A DNA stretch of 64,000 nt from Acetobacteraceae bacterium B3987 (GTDB taxonomy: Bacteria; Pseudomonadota; Alphaproteobacteria; Acetobacterales; Acetobacteraceae): assembly GCA_026537415.1 (NCBI GenBank), contig JAFNMF010000001.1, positions 606,712 through 670,711 of the forward strand, given 5' to 3'. A model generated the notes under the pieces. That model saw only the letters and a program-made list of their open reading frames with translations. It was not told the origin of the DNA and did not search any database. This document shows, piece after piece, positions 25,762 to 34,759 of this stretch (positions are counted from its first letter, which is position 1; each line of letters begins with the position of its first letter). Position numbers and translations under genes: made by a program.

Positions 25762-27129
25762 TTAACGTTCGTCTTGCTTCACAAATGGGTTCCTGCTTCC
25801 CCGCAGCAACAACCGGATCGGTGTACCAGGTAGATGGAAGGTCTCCCGCAACCCATTTATGAGGTATCTCTTGTAGCTATCGGGCAGCTGTTCCGCCCTT
25901 GTTCCAAACAGAACAAAAGTCGGTGGACGACTCTTGGCCTGCGTCATATAGCGCAGTTTCAACCGACGCCCATCAACCAACGGAGGCTGATGACGCTCTA
26001 TAGCTTCCTCAAACCAGCGATTCAGATCGCTTGTGCCCACACGTGCGTTCCAAACCTCGCTAGCCCGCCGGACCGCTGGCAGAAAACGATGCAGCCCCTC
26101 GCCAGTCAGAGCCGAGAATGTCACGACCTCAATGCCACGCATCTGAGCCAGAGAAATCTCAATCCGGTCAGAAATCGCCTTACGGGTCGCCTGACGCTCT
26201 TTGACAGCATCCCATTTATTAAGAGCCAGAACGCAGGCCCGCCCTTCCCGCTCAATCAGACGGGCAATCTGGAGGTCCTGCTCATCCACACCACGAGCCG
26301 CATCCAGTACCAGCACAACCACTTCAGCCATCTTCATGGCCTCAATGGAAGCAGAAACGGAAACACGCTCCAGCCCTTCCTGAACACGGGCACGTTTGCG
26401 CATTCCAGCCGTATCGACAATCTCGATTGGCCCGGCCTCATCTTCCAGCATGACACTGACAGCATCCCGTGTCAGGCCTGCTTCTGGACCGGTAATCATC
26501 CGCTCCTCACCCAGAAGGCTATTCAGAAGCGTGGACTTCCCGGCATTTGGTCGGCCGATAATGGCAATGCGCAATGGCTTTTCGCCATCCTTCTCGGCCA
26601 GTGTCTCCTCATCTGGCAACAGACTGACGATCTCACTCATCAAGTCGGCCAAGCCCTCGCCATGCTCAGCCGACATGGCAAGGGGGGTCCCCAGTCCCAG
26701 AGAATAAGCCTCCATAGCGGCCTCGGCCCCGGCACGCCCCTCCGCCTTATTGGCTACCAAAAGAACGGGCCGATCCTGACGACGCAACCAGTTGGCAAAA
26801 TGCGCATCTGCCGGTGTTATGCCTGCCCGTGCATCCACACAAAAGACCACCAGATCAGCCTGAGCAATGCCCTGCTCTGACGACGCGCGCATACGGCCAA
26901 ACAATGTCTCCGGCGCAGCCTCTTCCAGACCCGCCGTATCCACAAGGCGCACACGGCGGCCACGCAGCAGGGCCACACCGTCTTTACGGTCCCTCGTGAC
27001 ACCGGGTTCATCCGACACGATGGCCTGCCGTCGTCCGACAAGCCTATTGAAAATAGTGGACTTCCCTACATTGGGACGCCCCGCAATCACGACAACGGGC
27101 AATCTACCCGTCTGAGCAGCGTTAACCAT
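25762..27129 (-). CDS. der: Ribosome-assembly GTPase Der (EngA)
   Basis: Tandem-domain GTPase required for 50S subunit maturation. Two complete G domains are visible: first P-loop GRPNVGKST with DTAGLEE, second GRPNAGKST with DTAGMRK, and NKWD in the second domain; the first has NKAE. A C-terminal KH-like domain ends with a basic tail (LLLRGSRNPF). About 455 aa from the ATG at MVNAAQ, which overlaps the last eight bases of bamB; a longer start six codons upstream is possible. Follows bamB, an order also found in E. coli (yfgM-bamB-der). Confidence 0.95.
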   Translation of the reverse strand: MVNAAQTGRLPVVVIAGRPNVGKSTIFNRLVGRRQAIVSDEPGVTRDRKDGVALLRGRRVRLVDTAGLEEAAPETLFGRMRASSEQGIAQADLVVFCVDARAGITPADAHFANWLRRQDRPVLLVANKAEGRAGAEAAMEAYSLGLGTPLAMSAEHGEGLADLMSEIVSLLPDEETLAEKDGEKPLRIAIIGRPNAGKSTLLNSLLGEERMITGPEAGLTRDAVSVMLEDEAGPIEIVDTAGMRKRARVQEGLERVSVSASIEAMKMAEVVVLVLDAARGVDEQDLQIARLIEREGRACVLALNKWDAVKERQATRKAISDRIEISLAQMRGIEVVTFSALTGEGLHRFLPAVRRASEVWNARVGTSDLNRWFEEAIERHQPPLVDGRRLKLRYMTQAKSRPPTFVLFGTRAEQLPDSYKRYLINGLRETFHLPGTPIRLLLRGSRNPFVKQDER

Positions 27130-28531
27130 AAGCGCGCAAGACACCATCCTCGCTCAGGACGAGCAGCTGACCGTCACAGACAATCGGCTGTACCTGACAA
27201 GATGATGGCGTCTCTATCTTTCCTTCTTCCTGCCCCGTCTGGGCATTGACGATCACCATACCGCCACGGTCCATGCTGGAGAGACAGACCAGCTTGTTAT
27301 TCAGCATGATGGGGCCAATCCACTGGATGGGGCCCTTCTCCTGCTCCGGTTTTCTATACCGTGCCAGCTGCTTAACCCAACGTACCTGACCCGTCACACG
27401 GTCCAGACAGGCCAGCTGCTGGTCCAGAGAAATGAGATACAGCCATTCCCCGCAGACACAGAGCGGCGACTGACCACTGACCTCACGCTCCCACAGGCGA
27501 CGCCCAGAACGCATGTCGATCGCCACCAACACACGGGAGAGGGAAACAGCATAAGCCGTACCACCAACGACTACCGGACCACCACGCACGCAGGCAAAGT
27601 CTAGCATGGCACCCAGCCCGTTACCGCCACCAAGACTATCACTCCAGACAACCTCACCCGAGGCTGCACGCAGTGCCACCAGATCACCACTGCCAAAGCC
27701 CGCAACCACGATGTCATTGACGATGGCAGGAGCCCCCGCACCAAACATCGTTGTACTGACATCGGTCGCCTGATAGGTCCAACGCTGCTGACCGGTTGCG
27801 GCATCCAGAGCATATAGGCGGGCATCAATGGTCGTGAAAACCATCAGCCCATCAACGATGGTCGGTGCAGAACGGCCTGGCGTACCGATATCCACGGCCC
27901 ATTTCTGCCGCCCTGTTGCGGCATCGAGAGCGAGTGCCTGTGCCACACCATCGACAACATAAAGCGTCCCGCCCACCAGAGCGATGCCACCGCCAATATT
28001 GGTGGAACGTGTCTTGCGGGCCGGCTGAAGACGCCAAAGCTGTTGGCGTTCCGGCCAACTCCACGCCCGGATAACGCCCTGAGCATCAACCGTGAACATG
28101 CGTCCGTTGCCAATGACAGGCGGAGACTGCAAAGCCCCTTTACGGTTGGGGACAAAGGCCACCATGGAAAGCCAACCCACCCGGTTAACGCCGGACCCGA
28201 CTGATTCGCTCCAAAGCAGGCGCGTTCCATTCCATGCTGCATTAACGGCCTCATGCGAGGCTACACGCCCCTCCTGCTCCCACGCTGTGACAGGCTGCAC
28301 AGCAGGCAACGTGATGGGGGTTTTATCACGGGGGTCCACGGCGAGACCTGCCCCAGTTGACAGCACATCAATCCGCCGCCCCGGCAGGACGGTTTTTTTA
28401 GGATCATCCGAAAAAGCACCGCACCCCGCCAGCCCTGTCATGGCGGCAAAGGAACAAGCACCTTTAAGAAGAGACCGACGGGAGGCCTTTGCAGCCCCAT
28501 CCCCCAACAATGAAGAAAAACGATGGTTCAT
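27122..28531 (-). CDS. bamB: Outer-membrane assembly lipoprotein BamB
   Basis: Beta-propeller subunit of the Bam complex that inserts beta-barrel proteins in the outer membrane. PQQ-like repeats recur through the protein (ALDAATGRQKW, ALDAATGQQRW, AIDMRSGRRLW, CLDRVTGQVRW), giving an eight-bladed propeller, with no catalytic residues expected. The N-terminus is unusual: twin arginines (RRSLLKG) precede a hydrophobic stretch and a lipobox (LAGC, about residues 34-37), suggesting export as a Tat-type lipoprotein. 469 aa is longer than E. coli BamB. It overlaps yfgM by four bases and der by eight. Confidence 0.9.
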   Translation of the reverse strand: MNHRFSSLLGDGAAKASRRSLLKGACSFAAMTGLAGCGAFSDDPKKTVLPGRRIDVLSTGAGLAVDPRDKTPITLPAVQPVTAWEQEGRVASHEAVNAAWNGTRLLWSESVGSGVNRVGWLSMVAFVPNRKGALQSPPVIGNGRMFTVDAQGVIRAWSWPERQQLWRLQPARKTRSTNIGGGIALVGGTLYVVDGVAQALALDAATGRQKWAVDIGTPGRSAPTIVDGLMVFTTIDARLYALDAATGQQRWTYQATDVSTTMFGAGAPAIVNDIVVAGFGSGDLVALRAASGEVVWSDSLGGGNGLGAMLDFACVRGGPVVVGGTAYAVSLSRVLVAIDMRSGRRLWEREVSGQSPLCVCGEWLYLISLDQQLACLDRVTGQVRWVKQLARYRKPEQEKGPIQWIGPIMLNNKLVCLSSMDRGGMVIVNAQTGQEEGKIETPSSCQVQPIVCDGQLLVLSEDGVLRAYG

Positions 28532-29220
28532 CCGGCCTCTCCCAAAGTCTGCAACAATATCCCGGCCCGCTGCCGTAGATCATCCGTACTATCCGGTGAC
28601 GCCTGAACCTCCAAAAGAAGGCGTCGTGCCTCTGCACGTTCTTCCGGCTTGGCATCTTCCCGCAGGTCCAACACGGCCAACCCTTCCTTAGCCAGCGGAG
28701 CCCAGCTACCCCCTGTCTGCACAAGAGCCTGATAGCCACGCCGCAGCTCATCCCTCGGAGCTGTCGCCATCCGGGCATTCAGAACACGATATTGCGCCAT
28801 CATCCGCAGGGACGCATCAGAGGTCCCATCATCAGCAACCTTCTGCCATAAAGTCAGAGCAGCCTGATGATCGTGGTCCTGCTCCTTCAGTTCAGCGAGA
28901 TACATGGCGGCATAGCTCCGCACGCCCTGCGGTGCTGACTGAGCCAAATCCGAGAAGATGCCCTCGGCCTTCTGGCGCGCGTCACTAGCGGCAGAAGGCG
29001 GACTATTCAGGTCGCCAAGAATCTGCATAGCCTCGAAATAACGATCCGAAGCTGCAGCCTGCGCCGTATGCAGTCGGTGCTGCTGCCATCCCCATATGCC
29101 ACCGGCAATACCCGCCAGAACCAGAAGAAGCACAAGCACGCCACCCACACGGAGGGCGATGGAACGAAGCCGCAACAAACGCTGCTCTTCTTCCACTTCC
29201 TTAATCAAATCGTCTGACAC
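28528..29220 (-). CDS. YfgM-like tetratricopeptide membrane protein
   Basis: About 230 aa. A short cytoplasmic N-terminus (DDLIKEVEEEQRLLRLRS) is followed by one membrane helix (VLVLLLVLAGIAGGIWGW) and a periplasmic helical domain with degenerate TPR-like pairs. YfgM proteins associate with the SecYEG-PpiD chaperone network. The start is taken as GTG because AAGGA lies six bases upstream; a TTG seven codons earlier is the alternative. First gene of a yfgM-bamB-der transcript with overlapping stops and starts. Divergent from the glycosyltransferase gene. Confidence 0.85.
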   Translation of the reverse strand: MSDDLIKEVEEEQRLLRLRSIALRVGGVLVLLLVLAGIAGGIWGWQQHRLHTAQAAASDRYFEAMQILGDLNSPPSAASDARQKAEGIFSDLAQSAPQGVRSYAAMYLAELKEQDHDHQAALTLWQKVADDGTSDASLRMMAQYRVLNARMATAPRDELRRGYQALVQTGGSWAPLAKEGLAVLDLREDAKPEERAEARRLLLEVQASPDSTDDLRQRAGILLQTLGEAG

Positions 29221-29268
29221 GCCATATCCTTGCTGGACCAATCACGATAATTCTGACACCCCTATAGC

Positions 29269-30264
29269 ATGACGGACGGGCAGCAAACATCCTCCTTGGC
29301 AAAAATTACCGCTTTGAGCCACCTTCCCATCATCAAGGTCATGATGATGCAAAAAAACGAAGGGCCGCGCTTGGCACGGTGGTTGACGTACTATGCCGCC
29401 CTTTTTGGCATGGAAAATCTACTCATCTTCGATAATGGATCAGAAGACCCCTATAGTCTGGCCTTACTGGATGAAGCAGAACGGTGTGGTGCCCATGTCC
29501 GCCGAGACCTCGTCACAGCTTTCGACTTTCAGAACAAGGGAGGCCACTTCACCAACGTCATTCGCTCCCTCAACCACGATATGAACTACGATTTCGCCCT
29601 ACCGGTGGATTGTGACGAGCTGCTCTGCGTCTTCACAGAAGAAGGCCTCTCATCGAAAAAAGAGGACATTTTCGCCGAGTTCGTACGCCTCAAGCCTTTT
29701 GATTACCCTTTCCGCATTGAGCTGAGCCTGTTCAATTTACCCGGGCATGAACACGAAGGCTGGTATGCGCCCAACCGCCATTTTCATAAGGGATTCGTAC
29801 CCGCCTATTACGACACCATGATTGATAACGGCCACCATGCCCCTGCTCTGGCGCACACCACAGAGGTGAAAACAACACGTTTCGTCTATCTCCACAGCCA
29901 TCACCGACCTTATCAGGAGATGATTGACCTCTCCCGTGCAAAACTGATGCCTGAAATGGCAAACCCTGACGATGTGTTCGACAAACAAAAAATACTCGAC
30001 TATCTCGCCAGACCGCACTGCCCGGGTAGTCATCTTGGATACATGCTGCTCCGTTCCCAAGATGAGTATGAAAATCTCTATCAAGACGAAGTGCAGATCT
30101 ACTTCCGGGAAGGCCTAACCATGATCCGCCCCCGTGGCGGAGGGCTTCATATCTGGAACAGTGCGGCCTATCTGGCCCGGCATCCAGATGTAGTGCACTA
30201 TGAAGCAGGTCCATTAGCCCACTACCTGATGCATGGCTGCCTAGAAGGACGCAGCCTCCGTTAA
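29269..30264 (+). CDS. Glycosyltransferase family 2/92-like protein
   Basis: 331 aa. The N-terminal half matches the GT2-like 'Glyco_tranf_2_4' type: KVMMMQKNEGPRLARWL, FDNGSEDP and a DxD-like DCDELL that would bind the nucleotide-sugar metal. Beyond residue ~295 there is a short module, YLARHPDVVHYEAGPLAHYL then EGR, that resembles repeats seen at the ends of capsule or surface-polysaccharide proteins. No signal peptide or membrane segment. It is alone on its strand between two minus-strand operons. Acceptor and sugar unknown; surface polysaccharide synthesis is an inference. Confidence 0.75.
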   Translation: MTDGQQTSSLAKITALSHLPIIKVMMMQKNEGPRLARWLTYYAALFGMENLLIFDNGSEDPYSLALLDEAERCGAHVRRDLVTAFDFQNKGGHFTNVIRSLNHDMNYDFALPVDCDELLCVFTEEGLSSKKEDIFAEFVRLKPFDYPFRIELSLFNLPGHEHEGWYAPNRHFHKGFVPAYYDTMIDNGHHAPALAHTTEVKTTRFVYLHSHHRPYQEMIDLSRAKLMPEMANPDDVFDKQKILDYLARPHCPGSHLGYMLLRSQDEYENLYQDEVQIYFREGLTMIRPRGGGLHIWNSAAYLARHPDVVHYEAGPLAHYLMHGCLEGRSLR

Positions 30265-30294
30265 AAGAAAAGGCTCTCCCACTCAGGAGAGCCT
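30261..30294 (-). terminator. Terminator of the pyrC operon, shared with the glycosyltransferase gene
   Basis: AGGCTCTCC (30271-30279) pairs with GGAGAGCCT (30286-30294). On the minus strand TTTTCTTTTAA follows the stem, so it is a good intrinsic terminator for the operon ending with pyrC; the same hairpin may stop plus-strand transcripts. Confidence 0.8.
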
Positions 30295-30304
30295 CCGCTC
30301 ATCT

Positions 30305-31627
30305 TCAGGGCTGAAAGCTGATAGGCCGCCCCACATTGCGGGTAACGATTTCATCATCCTGCATCACGACCTGCCCCCGGACGATAGTCCCCACAGGCCA
30401 ACCTGTAACGGTCCTTCCATCATACGGTGTCCAGCCTGCTGGAGAGGCAATCCAGTCATTCGTGATGGTCTGCTGCTTCTTCATATCCACAAGGGTGATA
30501 TCGGCATCAAACCCAACAGCCAGACGCCCCTTATTGGGCAGCCCATAAACACGGGCAGGACCAGCGGCCATCACATCCACCAGACGTGTCAGGCTCAAAC
30601 GCCCTGCATTGACGTGATCCAGCATCAACGGAACGATCGTCTGCACACCCGTTAGACCGGACGGACATTCCAGCCACGGCAGTTCCTTGGCATCCTTAGG
30701 ATGAGGCGCATGGTCGGATGATACAACATCGACACGCCCATCACGCAGAGCGGCCCAACCTGCTTCAAAATGGCGGCGTTCATTCCGCAGCGGGGGATTC
30801 ATCACAGCCTTGCCCCCTAGACGTTCGTAACATTCCGGCCCTTCATTGGTCAGGTGATTGACCAGAACCTCTACCGTGGCATGACGCCGGTTTTCGCCCA
30901 GGAGAATGAACTCTTCTTCCGTCGAGACATGCAGAATGTTGATGGGACGTCCCGTCTTGCGGGACAGAGCCAGAATACGTTGTGTCCCCCGAATAGCACA
31001 TTCCGCATCACGCCATTCTGCGTGGCAATGGTAAGGCTGCCCCGGCTCAAACAGCTTCCGCCGCTCCCGCAGACGGTATTCATCTTCCGAATGGAAGGAT
31101 ACACGACGATGACCGGAGCGCAGAACAGCCTCAATCCCCTCATCATCCTCGATCATGAGGTCACCGGTAGAGGAACCAGCAAACACCTTGACGCCGCACA
31201 CGCCTTCTTCCTGCTCGAACTCAGCCAAAAGCGGCGTATTTTCACGAGTTGCGCCAATATACATGGCGACATCAATATTCGCTGTATCGACGATATGCTG
31301 ACGCTTCCAGTCCAACATCTTCTTGTCCGTGATGGTCGGGTTGGTGTTCGGCATGTCGAAAACAGCCGTAATACCCCCCAAAGCCGCCGCACGGGTGCCA
31401 GTCTCCAGCGTTTCCGCCTCCGGCTTTCCGGGATCACGCAAATGTACGTGAGAATCGATCAGACCGGGCAGAACATGCAGCCCGGTAGCGTCAATGACAC
31501 GCTCTGCCTCATCATGAGCAGAGACAGACAAGGAGGCAATCCGCTGGTCCCGGATACCAATATCGGCCTGCGCTTCCCCCCACGGAAATATGCAACGTCC
31601 GTTACGGATTATGAGATCAAAATGCAT
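30305..31627 (-). CDS. pyrC: Dihydroorotase (type I)
   Basis: Cyclises carbamoyl-aspartate to dihydroorotate in pyrimidine synthesis. Amidohydrolase-fold signatures: GLIDSHVHLRDPG (metal-binding His pair), VKVFAGSSTG (the metal-bridging lysine), H residues in FHSEDE and ILHVSTEEE, and SSDHAPH (catalytic Asp). 440 aa places it with the longer class I enzymes. GGGAGG five bases before ATG fixes the start at MHFDLI. Last gene of the operon, about 50 bases after the GT9 gene, and followed by a terminator. Hydantoinase/allantoinase relatives are a less likely alternative. Confidence 0.92.
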   Translation of the reverse strand: MHFDLIIRNGRCIFPWGEAQADIGIRDQRIASLSVSAHDEAERVIDATGLHVLPGLIDSHVHLRDPGKPEAETLETGTRAAALGGITAVFDMPNTNPTITDKKMLDWKRQHIVDTANIDVAMYIGATRENTPLLAEFEQEEGVCGVKVFAGSSTGDLMIEDDEGIEAVLRSGHRRVSFHSEDEYRLRERRKLFEPGQPYHCHAEWRDAECAIRGTQRILALSRKTGRPINILHVSTEEEFILLGENRRHATVEVLVNHLTNEGPECYERLGGKAVMNPPLRNERRHFEAGWAALRDGRVDVVSSDHAPHPKDAKELPWLECPSGLTGVQTIVPLMLDHVNAGRLSLTRLVDVMAAGPARVYGLPNKGRLAVGFDADITLVDMKKQQTITNDWIASPAGWTPYDGRTVTGWPVGTIVRGQVVMQDDEIVTRNVGRPISFQP

Positions 31628-31678
31628 GATGCCTCCCTGAAAAATCTGCCATCGTTTCATCACAGTGGTAAATGGTTC

Positions 31679-32584
31679 TTACCGCTCTCTGGAACGTTCA
31701 TAAAGGCCCATGACTGCTTGATGGACGTCTTCGACACGCAGACAGGTCATATCCCCCTCTCCCGGCGGGCCGGGAGCCTCAATCGCCTCAGCCCAGCGAC
31801 CTGAAGGAGCATATTGTGTCGCATGGCTGGGGCCGAACAGCCCCAATGTTGGCACATCCAATGCCGCAGATAGATGCATCAGCCCCGAATCACTCCCCAC
31901 AAACAGGGAGCATCGAGCCAGCAGAGCCGCTACCTGCGCTAGCGTGTACCTTCCCCCCATATCCAGAGCATCCGGCATGGCCGCCCGTGCGGGAGCGGCC
32001 AATCTGTCTTCACGTTCACCCGGCCCATAGAACAAGACCGGGCGCAGCCCATGCGTCTTCAGCCGCTCAGCAAGAGCCGCAAAAGCCGTAGCTGGCCAGA
32101 GTTTCGTTTCTGTTCCCGCTGTCGGGGCCAGAGCCACCCAGCGAACATCACCGGGCAGAAGCCGGGCAGCTTCCTCCTGCTCCTCCCGCCCCAGCCAGAC
32201 ATGCGGGCGGCAGGGCTGTTCGAACCCCAGAGAGCGGGCCTGCTGCTCCAGCTTCAATCCCGCCTGCCTGCCTCCTCTGACAACATGCCGGGAACGGCTC
32301 CAGACCGCATAAGCCAGAGGTGATGACCGTAGATCAACCACCGCCTCCCAGCGATGCCGCACAACCTGCCGCCATAAAGCCAACCAGTGCCGGTTATGAG
32401 ATTTTTTCTCCACCACGATGATGCGTTCACATCGTAGCATATAGCGGAACAGGTCCTGCACAGCCGGACCGCAGGCGATGGTGAACCGGGCCTGTGGGTA
32501 ACGTTCCATCATCCCAGCCAGTGCCCCCAAGGCAATCACGGCATCTCCGAGACGATGCGCCGTGATGAAGAGGACCCGCTTCAC
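31679..32584 (-). CDS. Glycosyltransferase family 9 (heptosyltransferase-like)
   Basis: 301 aa, two-domain GT-B fold of the LPS heptosyltransferase family. Seen: VLFITAHRLGDAVIALGAL at the N-terminus (acceptor domain), LAPTAGTETKLWP and the nucleotide-sugar-binding FVGSDSGLMHLSAALDVPTLGLFGPS. By family it adds heptose to LPS inner core in the cytoplasm, but the sugar and position (WaaC, WaaF or other) are unresolved. It starts with GTG that overlaps the dnaQ stop (GTGA), so it is translationally coupled to a replication gene, which is an odd but real-looking context. Confidence 0.87.
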   Translation of the reverse strand: MKRVLFITAHRLGDAVIALGALAGMMERYPQARFTIACGPAVQDLFRYMLRCERIIVVEKKSHNRHWLALWRQVVRHRWEAVVDLRSSPLAYAVWSRSRHVVRGGRQAGLKLEQQARSLGFEQPCRPHVWLGREEQEEAARLLPGDVRWVALAPTAGTETKLWPATAFAALAERLKTHGLRPVLFYGPGEREDRLAAPARAAMPDALDMGGRYTLAQVAALLARCSLFVGSDSGLMHLSAALDVPTLGLFGPSHATQYAPSGRWAEAIEAPGPPGEGDMTCLRVEDVHQAVMGLYERSRER

Positions 32585-33276
32585 TCCTTCAACCAGATCG
32601 GATCGGACAGACTTTTCAGAAATTCGGCATGACGGGCCAGAGTGGCATCATCTGGTGGCGGCATGGGCCGTGCCTTACGACCTGTCACGGCCTTACGTTT
32701 CCTTGCCCCCCCGGAGGCAGATGCCTGCTGCCGATCGCTACCCAGCCCAAGGCCACGCTGCCGCCCACCAATCAGCTCCACATACACATCGGCCAAAAGA
32801 CGGCAATCCAACAAAGCGTTGTGGGTGCCTCGTTCGGAAAGGTCGATCCCGAAACGGCGGCAGAGGGCATCCAGATTGGCAGGCATGCCGGGAAATTTCT
32901 TCCGGGCCATGATGACGGTATCAATGGCACGGCTCTCATAATCGAGTGGTTCCCGCCCGGCCCGCTTCAACTCTGCATTGATGAATTTAAAGTCGAACGG
33001 CGCATTATGAGCGATCATTTTCCCATCACCGATGAAGGCCAGAAACTCATCGGCGATGTCAGCAAAAAGAGGTTTCCCCTCAAGGTCTGCCAGCGTGAAA
33101 CCGTGTACCTTTGTAGCCTCTGGAGGAATATCCCGTTCGGGATTCACCAGCACATGGAAATAATTTCCCGTCCGCAGGTCATTCACCAGCTCCAAAGCGG
33201 CAATCTCAATCACCCTATCCCCAGTATCTGGGTCCAGTCCTGTGGTTTCGGTATCAAAGAGAATGGAGCGGGTCAT
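32581..33276 (-). CDS. dnaQ: DNA polymerase III epsilon subunit (3'-5' proofreading exonuclease)
   Basis: DEDDh exonuclease that proofreads for the replicative polymerase. Exo I is FDTETTGLDP (D and E), Exo II is IAHNAPFDFKF, Exo III is GTHNALLDCRLLADVY with the catalytic His and Asp. C-terminal to ~residue 180 a basic Gly/Arg/Lys-rich stretch precedes a short helical tail that would contact the alpha subunit. About 231 aa. The start lies one base after the coaE stop; an earlier in-frame start inside coaE would add a Cys-rich stretch unlike DnaQ and is not used. Confidence 0.94.
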   Translation of the reverse strand: MTRSILFDTETTGLDPDTGDRVIEIAALELVNDLRTGNYFHVLVNPERDIPPEATKVHGFTLADLEGKPLFADIADEFLAFIGDGKMIAHNAPFDFKFINAELKRAGREPLDYESRAIDTVIMARKKFPGMPANLDALCRRFGIDLSERGTHNALLDCRLLADVYVELIGGRQRGLGLGSDRQQASASGGARKRKAVTGRKARPMPPPDDATLARHAEFLKSLSDPIWLKE

Positions 33277-33277
33277 G

Positions 33278-33886
33278 TCATTGTCTTTCACGCAGCAGAG
33301 AAGCCAGAAGGGCACGCACCTGACGGGCCGCATGGGCACGGGAGAGACCCGTTTTTATCACGATATCCGCCCGACGTCGCCTTTCCCGGTCCGACATCTG
33401 CCGGGCCAGAAGAGCCTTCGCATCCGCCTCGCTCATCCGCCCTCCCTTCCTGTAACGCTGCCTGATGCGGGACAGACGGACAGACAGCGGTGCCATCGCC
33501 ACCATAACAAGCGTACAGTCCCGGTCCGCCCCCGTCTCCCACAGAAGGGGAATATCCAGAACGCAGAATGGTATCTGACGGGACCGGCAGCGTCTCAAGA
33601 AAGCTCGTCTTGCCTGCCGGACCATCGGATGAATGATGGCCTCCAGCCGGGGCAGAACTGTTGAATCAACCGCTATCAGACGGCGCAGAGCCGCTCTGTC
33701 CAACACACCACCATGCACGATGCTGGGAAAAGCCCTCTGCACAGCCGGGATAGCCCGCCCATGAGGGGCCTGAAGCTGCCGCACGCAGGCATCCGCATCG
33801 AAAACGGGCACACCAGCCTTACGGAACAGAGACGCCACCGTACTCTTTCCCGCCGCCATACCACCCGTCAGCCCCAGAACCTTCAC
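33278..33886 (-). CDS. coaE: Dephospho-CoA kinase
   Basis: Phosphorylates the 3'-hydroxyl of dephospho-CoA, the last step of coenzyme A synthesis. P-loop GLTGGMAAGKST at the N-terminus, VFDADACVRQL (Asp of the DAD motif) and the DIPLLWETG segment are all family-typical. 202 aa is normal. GTG start codon. Between aroE and dnaQ on the same strand, an order common in Alphaproteobacteria. Confidence 0.94.
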   Translation of the reverse strand: MKVLGLTGGMAAGKSTVASLFRKAGVPVFDADACVRQLQAPHGRAIPAVQRAFPSIVHGGVLDRAALRRLIAVDSTVLPRLEAIIHPMVRQARRAFLRRCRSRQIPFCVLDIPLLWETGADRDCTLVMVAMAPLSVRLSRIRQRYRKGGRMSEADAKALLARQMSDRERRRRADIVIKTGLSRAHAARQVRALLASLLRERQ

Positions 33887-33910
33887 AAACAGGCCCCGAT
33901 CATCACCATG

Positions 33911-34759
33911 TCAGGAAAGACCATGCCGGACGAGGTCCTGCGCCAAAAGGTCAAAACTGGCTTCATCAGCCTCTGGCAACACACCAAACCATTCCTGAAA
34001 CCCGGCCCGAGCCTGACAGATCAGCATCCCCAGCCCGTCCACGGTACGGAATCCACGCTGCTGTGCGGCCTTCAAAAGAGGTGTCTGCCGTGGCGTATAG
34101 ACGATGTCCGCCACGCTCAGCTCAGGCTTCCCTGCTTGCAACAGGGCAGGCCAGTCCATATCTCCACGACCTCCCATGCCCAGCGATGTTGCATTGACAA
34201 GCAGGCTCATCTCTCCCAGCCGGTCCGACCACTCTGCCCAGTCCAGAACGGTCCCAGCCCCCAATGCCTGCACTAGAGCCTCGGCCCGTTCTGCCGTACG
34301 GTTAGAAATAAAGACCTCGCAGCCACGATCCTGCAACGCAGCGGCTACGGCCCGAGCCGCTCCCCCCGCACCAAGAATGAGAGCACACCCCTTCAGCGTC
34401 ACGCCATGCGCCTGAAGATTATCGCAGAAGCCGGTTCCATCCGTGCAGTCACCAATGAGCCGCCCTTCTGCAAAACGCAGCGTATTGGCCGCCCCAGCCC
34501 GACGGGCTGTCTCCGTCAATTCGTCACAAAGACGGAAGGCCTCTTCCTTATGTGGAATCGTGACATTCACACCCCGAAAACCTGCCGCTGCCAGCCCTCT
34601 CAGGGCCATTTCCAGCTGTCCCGGCTTGACCGGCAAAGGGACATAAGCCCCATTGACCTGATGCACCCGACACCAGTGATTATGCAGCATGGGAGAGCGG
34701 GAATGTTCAACCGGCCAGCCAATCACACCCGCCAGCTTAGTTTTTCCATCTATCGTCAC
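33911..34759 (-). CDS. aroE: Shikimate dehydrogenase
   Basis: Reduces 3-dehydroshikimate to shikimate with NADPH. N-terminal substrate site: GVIGWPVEHSRSPMLHNHW; catalytic Lys in NVTIPHKE; NADP-binding LILGAGGAARAVAAAL and NRTAERAE; C-terminal DIVYTPRQTPLLKAAQQRG. 282 aa, full length. GTG start overlapping the upstream gene's TGA (GTGA). aroC, later in the same pathway, is about 26 kb to the left. Confidence 0.94.
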   Translation of the reverse strand: MTIDGKTKLAGVIGWPVEHSRSPMLHNHWCRVHQVNGAYVPLPVKPGQLEMALRGLAAAGFRGVNVTIPHKEEAFRLCDELTETARRAGAANTLRFAEGRLIGDCTDGTGFCDNLQAHGVTLKGCALILGAGGAARAVAAALQDRGCEVFISNRTAERAEALVQALGAGTVLDWAEWSDRLGEMSLLVNATSLGMGGRGDMDWPALLQAGKPELSVADIVYTPRQTPLLKAAQQRGFRTVDGLGMLICQARAGFQEWFGVLPEADEASFDLLAQDLVRHGLS

